Shown here: positions 60,741 to 64,000 of the stretch, piece by piece | Position numbering within the stretch: position 1 is the first letter of the stretch | Layout: every line of letters begins with the position of its first letter | Assembly (NCBI RefSeq): GCF_030315975.1 | Contig: NZ_JASXSZ010000001.1 | Location: 1,054,001-1,118,000, forward strand | Source: Microbacterium candidum | GTDB taxonomy: Bacteria; Actinomycetota; Actinomycetes; Actinomycetales; Microbacteriaceae | Length of the DNA stretch: 64,000 nucleotides | Direction: 5' to 3' | Program-made: the position numbers and the translations under genes | The notes under the pieces: generated by a model | Databases searched by the model: none | Seen by the model: only the letters and a program-made list of their open reading frames with translations | What the model was told of the DNA's origin: nothing

Positions 60741-60769
60741 TTGCGCTAAAGCGCTTTATTCAATACCGT
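60741..60769 (+). promoter_or_regulatory. LacI operator and promoter of second mannanase gene
   Basis: The perfect palindrome TAAAGCGCTTTA lies at 60747-60758, identical to the one at 50782-50793. It is preceded by TTGCGC (60741-60746), a weak -35; TACCGT at 60764-60769 is a possible -10 at 17 bp. The operator fills the spacer, as in the ABC promoter. Confidence 0.65.
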
Positions 60770-60851
60770 CGCCCATGGTCGGTCGCGGGAGCGCAGAAGC
60801 TCCCTTTATCACGGCATGAACCGACCAACTCGAAGAAGAGAGAGGGTAGGG

Positions 60852-62543
60852 ATGAAGATCCAGTCATATCCGCGGCTCACGCGGCGCAGAACGATCGGCA
60901 TCGCCGTCATCGTCGCGTTGATCGTCGCCTTCTGGGTGGCGATTCCGCGTGCCGCGAATGCGGACACGTCGACGTTTGTCACGCGCTGTGGCATCCACTT
61001 CTGTACCGCCGGAAAGGTGTCGTATTTCGCCGGCGCCAACTCGTACGACCTGTTCACCTACGGCTCTGGATCGGGTGACACCGAGACGCAGTACATGGAC
61101 AAGGCTGCGATCGACCAGCAGTTCGCGAACATGCAGGCGGACGGCGTGAACCTGGTCCGTACCTGGATGTTCTCGCACGAGAGCTGGCATGGATTCGAGC
61201 CGACCCGCGGCGTCATGAACGAGCAGCAGTGGGCCGAGTTCGACTACATCCTGTACTCGGCATCGCAGCACGGCATCCGCGTCATCCCGACCTTCGAGAA
61301 CTACTGGTCGGCGTACGGGGGGATCGGTCAGATTCTGAGCTGGAACGGAATGTCCAGTGGTGATCCGGCGAACGGCCAGTTCTTCGACCCCTCGAAGTGC
61401 GCCGGCTGCCTCAGCGACTACCTCTACGAGGTGGACTATGCCCTCAACCGCGTCAACCACTACACCGGAGTGGCGTACAAGAACGACCCGGCCATCTTCG
61501 CCTGGGAGCTGATGAACGAACCACGCCATCAGAACCAGACCCCGAACGACAACACCACGGGGACTGCCTTCAACGCCTGGGTGAGCACGGTCGGCGCGCA
61601 CATCAAGGCGATCGACCCGAACCACATGATCACGACGGGCATCGAGGGTCAGGGAACGGAGTATGGATACGGCAGCGACAACGGCGTCCCGTTCGTCGCG
61701 ACGTGCGCGAACGCCTACGTCGATTTCTGCTCGGCGCACATCTACCCGACGGAATACTGGGCGAATCTGTCCGTCGATCAGACCGCGGCGCTCGTAGCGA
61801 AGTACATCTCCGACGCGCACAATGTCGTCGGGAAGCCGATGTTCCTCGGCGAGTTCAACGTCGACTCCTCGCATCGCTCAACGTATTGGCCCGCGATCTA
61901 CTCGGCCATCGAACAGAACCAGGGCGATGCGAGCGCCTTCTGGTGGTATGAGAACACAGGCAAAGACGGCACGTACGGCATCCTTCACGGGGACTCGATC
62001 CTCTCGGTCTTCGCGACGCATGCCCAGCACATGGCGGCGATGAGCGGGACGACGGCGACGAGCACGCCCACGCCGACGCCGACATCCACGCCGACGCCGA
62101 CCGCCACGCCGACGGCTACGCCGACGCCGACGGCGACGCCAACCCCCACGGCCACGCCGACAGCGTCCCCCACGCCGACGCAGAGCGCGCCTCCCACGCC
62201 GACTCCCACGTCGACACCCGGGGGATGCAGTGTTCAGTACCACCTCGACGACTGGGGAAGCTCGTTCAACGCGAACGTCACGATCGTGAACTCCTCATCC
62301 GCGGCGATCAACGGATGGTCTTTGACATTCACGTTCCCCGGGACCCAGACCCTCAACTCGGCGTGGAACGCAATCGCCACGCAATCGGGTGAGACAGTCA
62401 CCGCGACCAGCCCGTCGTGGAACGCCGCCATCCCCGCCGGGGGAAGCGCGTCGTTCGGCATGAGCGGCGCCTCGACCGGAGGAAACGGCACGCCGACCGG
62501 ATTCGTTCTCAACGGCGCGATCTGCACGGTAACGCGTACCTAG
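60852..62543 (+). CDS. Secreted GH5-type mannanase with Pro-Thr linker and CBM2-like domain
   Basis: A 563-residue exported enzyme. After a signal peptide or anchor segment (GIAVIVALIVAFWVAIPRAANA) comes a GH5 barrel with acid/base Glu223 in ELMNEPRH and nucleophile Glu334 in FLGEFNVDS. A low-complexity linker of Thr-Pro repeats follows (about residues 400-457), then a cellulose-binding CBM2-like domain of about 105 residues (CSVQYHLDDWGSSFNANVTI, INGWSLTFTF, ending NGAICT) with the terminal cysteine pair. The CBM would hold the enzyme on plant cell wall. The gene has its own LacI operator and terminator, so it is a separate unit of the same regulon. Confidence 0.9.
   Translation: MKIQSYPRLTRRRTIGIAVIVALIVAFWVAIPRAANADTSTFVTRCGIHFCTAGKVSYFAGANSYDLFTYGSGSGDTETQYMDKAAIDQQFANMQADGVNLVRTWMFSHESWHGFEPTRGVMNEQQWAEFDYILYSASQHGIRVIPTFENYWSAYGGIGQILSWNGMSSGDPANGQFFDPSKCAGCLSDYLYEVDYALNRVNHYTGVAYKNDPAIFAWELMNEPRHQNQTPNDNTTGTAFNAWVSTVGAHIKAIDPNHMITTGIEGQGTEYGYGSDNGVPFVATCANAYVDFCSAHIYPTEYWANLSVDQTAALVAKYISDAHNVVGKPMFLGEFNVDSSHRSTYWPAIYSAIEQNQGDASAFWWYENTGKDGTYGILHGDSILSVFATHAQHMAAMSGTTATSTPTPTPTSTPTPTATPTATPTPTATPTPTATPTASPTPTQSAPPTPTPTSTPGGCSVQYHLDDWGSSFNANVTIVNSSSAAINGWSLTFTFPGTQTLNSAWNAIATQSGETVTATSPSWNAAIPAGGSASFGMSGASTGGNGTPTGFVLNGAICTVTRT
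62045..62222 (+). repeat. Low-complexity Thr-Pro linker coding repeat
   Basis: Imperfect tandem repeats of 6- and 12-base units such as ACGCCGACG encode (Thr-Pro/Ala)n between the catalytic and carbohydrate-binding domains of the mannanase. Such tracts vary in length between strains. Confidence 0.8.
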
Positions 62544-62545
62544 CG

Positions 62546-62584
62546 TCTGTTCATGGCGGGTGCTACGCACCCGCCATGAACAGA
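62546..62584 (+). terminator. Terminator hairpin after second mannanase gene
   Basis: A perfect 18-bp inverted repeat with a three-base loop (arms 62546-62563 and 62567-62584, beginning TCTGTTCATGGCGGGTGC) directly after the stop codon. This is an unusually long perfect stem. No T-run follows. Confidence 0.75.
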
Positions 62585-62637
62585 TCACGCGGGCGGATCT
62601 TTGACCGATACCGAACCCCGCCGAAGAAGGGAAGGCT

Positions 62638-63063
62638 GTGATCACCACACTCGAGAGGCCGGCGTTCGTCGTCGCCGGAATTCCCGTGCTCGCACCGTTC
62701 GAGCATTTAGCGTTTGCCGTGCCCGAAGCCTGGGCGGCCGCGTTCGCCGATCTCGAGGGGACTTTCGCGGAGGCGAGCACCTACATCAATGGGCGCTACC
62801 ACGAGGTCGTGGGGATACTGGTCGACCTCGAAGATCACCTCGACGGGTTCGTGCACACGATCGTCCCTGCGGGGGAGTATGCCCATCTCACCCATGTTGG
62901 TCCTCGGTCGGCAATCGCCGACTCATTCGGAGGCATCGAGTCCTGGGCGCTCGATCACGGTCGTGTCGTCGGCTCATTCAAGCTCGACGTCGGGTATCAG
63001 GCGGACGGGATGGATCGCGTGCACGAGCTGTACGTGAGTCTTGTTCCGCGTGAGGCGAGCTGA
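62638..63063 (+). CDS. Small cytoplasmic protein, possible GyrI/effector-binding fold
   Basis: A 141-residue soluble protein with no signal or membrane segment. Stretches such as EHLAFAVPEAWAAAFADLEGTF, a VDLEDHLDGFVHTIVPAGEYAHLTH segment (split here at G), and a final DGMDRVHELYVSL suggest the GyrI-like/AraC effector-binding fold, which commonly has PAGEYA followed by a closing strand. No diagnostic residue confirms this. GGGAAGG precedes the GTG start. It faces the MarR gene tail to tail, one base apart. Confidence 0.6.
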   Translation: MITTLERPAFVVAGIPVLAPFEHLAFAVPEAWAAAFADLEGTFAEASTYINGRYHEVVGILVDLEDHLDGFVHTIVPAGEYAHLTHVGPRSAIADSFGGIESWALDHGRVVGSFKLDVGYQADGMDRVHELYVSLVPREAS

Positions 63064-63064
63064 G

Positions 63065-63523
63065 TCAGCGAAGGCGCAGCCTTCGGAGGTGGACGAGCAG
63101 AACTGCCTGTTCGTCCGGGTCCAATCCGTTCAGCATTCCCGAGGCGTGCACGCGCTCCGTGAGGGTGTGCCAGAGCTCGGCACCGTTGTCTGTGAGCATG
63201 AGTGTCCTCTTGCGGCCGTCGGTGGGATGCGATGAGCGTTCGACCAGTCCGGCCTCGACGAGTTTGTCTGTCGTGAGGCTGAGCGTGGAGGGATCGCGTC
63301 CGAGTCGGGCCGCGATCTCTCGCGGCGTGAGAGGCGCGGTCGCCGTCGCGATCATGCGGAGTGCGTCGCCCACCGAGGCCGGTACGCCGTACTCGAGCAG
63401 TGCCGCCGACACGATCGTCCTCGATGCGTCTGCAGCATCGAGGAGCAGGCTGATGATCTCCGACTTCCGCTCCGCGGCTTCCGCCGAACCCTGCCGGGCA
63501 ACGGCATCCTGCATTCTTGCCAT
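63065..63523 (-). CDS. MarR-family transcriptional regulator
   Basis: A 152-residue MarR protein. The winged helix spans TPREIAARLGRDPSTLSLTTDKLVEAGLVERSSHP (split at the wing), followed by DGRKRTLMLTDNG, the beta-wing that contacts DNA. It is divergent from a damaged NAD-dependent epimerase gene, with 58 bp between start codons. Overlapping palindromes in that gap are likely its operator, giving autoregulation and control of the epimerase. Confidence 0.88.
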   Translation of the reverse strand: MARMQDAVARQGSAEAAERKSEIISLLLDAADASRTIVSAALLEYGVPASVGDALRMIATATAPLTPREIAARLGRDPSTLSLTTDKLVEAGLVERSSHPTDGRKRTLMLTDNGAELWHTLTERVHASGMLNGLDPDEQAVLLVHLRRLRLR

Positions 63524-63542
63524 GCGTTTACGATAGCCCCTA

Positions 63543-63560
63543 AACTCAGTGAGTTACTCA
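63543..63560. promoter_or_regulatory. Overlapping palindromes ACTCA-G-TGAGT-T-ACTCA between marR and epimerase gene
   Basis: AACTCAGTGAGTT (63543-63555) and TGAGTTACTCA (63550-63560) are both perfect odd-centred palindromes sharing the middle TGAGT. Three alternating half-sites spaced six bases apart suit binding of one or two MarR dimers in the divergent promoter region. Confidence 0.6.
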
Positions 63561-63581
63561 TTGAATAGAAGGAGCAACAAC

Positions 63582-64000
63582 ATGAGCGCAACGGAATCAC
63601 GGAGGGTCCTCGTCACGGGGGGGGAACCGGCTACCTTGCGGGGTGGGTCATCGCCGGACTACTGGAGCGCGGCTATCGAGTGCGGACCACCGTTCGAGAT
63701 GTCGGCAAGGCGTCGCTCCTGCTCACGTCGATCGGGGAGCGAGTCGGACCCGACAGGCTGGCCGCGCTTGAGATCGTCACGGCGGACCTTCTCGCGGACG
63801 AGGGCTGGGCGGCGGCCGCAGCCGGCACGGAGTTCGTTGTTCACCCGGCGTCACCGATCCCGCTCGACGCGAAGGCGGACCTCGTTGCGACCGCTCGCGA
63901 GGGCACGCGTCGCGTGCTCATCGCGGCTGCGGATGCCGGGACGCGACGCGTGGTCGTCACGTCCTCCGCGTTGACTGCGATGCCGCAGGACTCGGCGACG
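63582..64000 (+). pseudogene. NAD-dependent epimerase/reductase gene, frameshifted at G8 tract and cut by window edge
   Basis: The ATG at 63582 has AAGGAG seven bases upstream and begins SATESRRVLVTGG, the first half of a nucleotide-binding motif. The run of eight G at 63617-63624 then shifts the frame. In the frame from 63626 the protein continues TGYLAGWVIAGLLERGYRVRTT, then LAALEIVTADLL, a VVHPASPIPLD motif and RRVVVTSSALTAMP to the window end. The protein is of the dihydroflavonol-reductase-like extended SDR type. The shift needs a net change of one or two bases in the G tract. The gene may be dead, phase-variable, or hit by a sequencing error. Confidence 0.7.

Noticed and set aside
62040..62220. 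Tandem repeats suggestive of a CRISPR or minisatellite
   Set aside because: They are in frame and encode the Thr-Pro linker of a mannanase; no spacers or conserved repeat unit.

Overview
The window reads as chromosomal DNA of a high-GC actinobacterium, most likely a Microbacteriaceae member such as Microbacterium. The grounds are the strong G/C third-position bias, many GTG starts, ATGA/GTGA gene overlaps, LacI-controlled carbohydrate loci, secreted enzymes with Pro-Thr linkers and a Streptomyces-like bkd locus next to an Lrp regulator. It is almost entirely catabolic and regulatory. No rRNA, tRNA or CRISPR array was seen.

Layout. (1) 2-6012: a module with two DUF917 (S-Me-THD type) proteins, a PucR regulator, an Asp/Glu/hydantoin racemase-family protein, an HpcH/HpaI aldolase and a branched-chain aminotransferase. 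Two promoters here share inverted repeats GTGC-N5-GCAC placed at the same distance from an identical TAGCGT -10 box. (2) 6121-10829, minus strand: a ribose-type ABC importer (binding lipoprotein, double ATPase, permease) coupled to a threonine aldolase. (3) 11245-13036: a decayed SDR gene and its decayed XRE/MmyB-type neighbour. (4) 13232-24591: one long operon, TetR first, whose products match the cyclohexanecarboxyl-CoA route (BadI, AliB, BadH, AliA and BadK homologues) followed by beta-oxidation enzymes (two glutaryl-CoA-dehydrogenase-like flavoproteins, 3-hydroxyacyl-CoA dehydrogenase, thiolase). Tandem palindromes sit on the TetR promoter. (5) 24915-34316: aminotransferase and Lrp regulator, then a second ribose-type ABC importer fused to a hydantoinase/oxoprolinase-DUF917-amidohydrolase module. 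(6) 34374-41117: a homodimeric E1-like thiamine enzyme, then Lrp divergent from bkd E1alpha, E1beta and E2. (7) 41118-47286: an accessory patch with an IS481 remnant, a stand-alone AICAR-formyltransferase-domain protein, a membrane protein, a GlxA-type regulator and an MFS transporter. (8) 47287-62543: a complete beta-mannan utilisation locus. (9) 62638-64000: a small protein and a MarR regulator divergent from an NAD-dependent epimerase gene that is frameshifted at a G8 tract and runs off the edge.

How it works together. In the mannan locus two secreted GH5 mannanases cut mannan, a family-1 ABC importer brings in oligosaccharides, cytoplasmic GH113 and GH2 enzymes release mannose, a BadF-family kinase probably phosphorylates it and ManA feeds fructose-6-phosphate to glycolysis. 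Perfect TAAAGCGCTTTA operators precede the importer and the distal mannanase, with a 10/12 copy between manA and lacI. In the alicyclic operon AliA activates an acid, AliB, BadK and BadH oxidise the ring, BadI opens it to a dicarboxylyl-CoA, and the remaining enzymes shorten that. The two DUF917 modules look like parallel routes for small cyclic amides or related nitrogen compounds; their substrate cannot be read from sequence.
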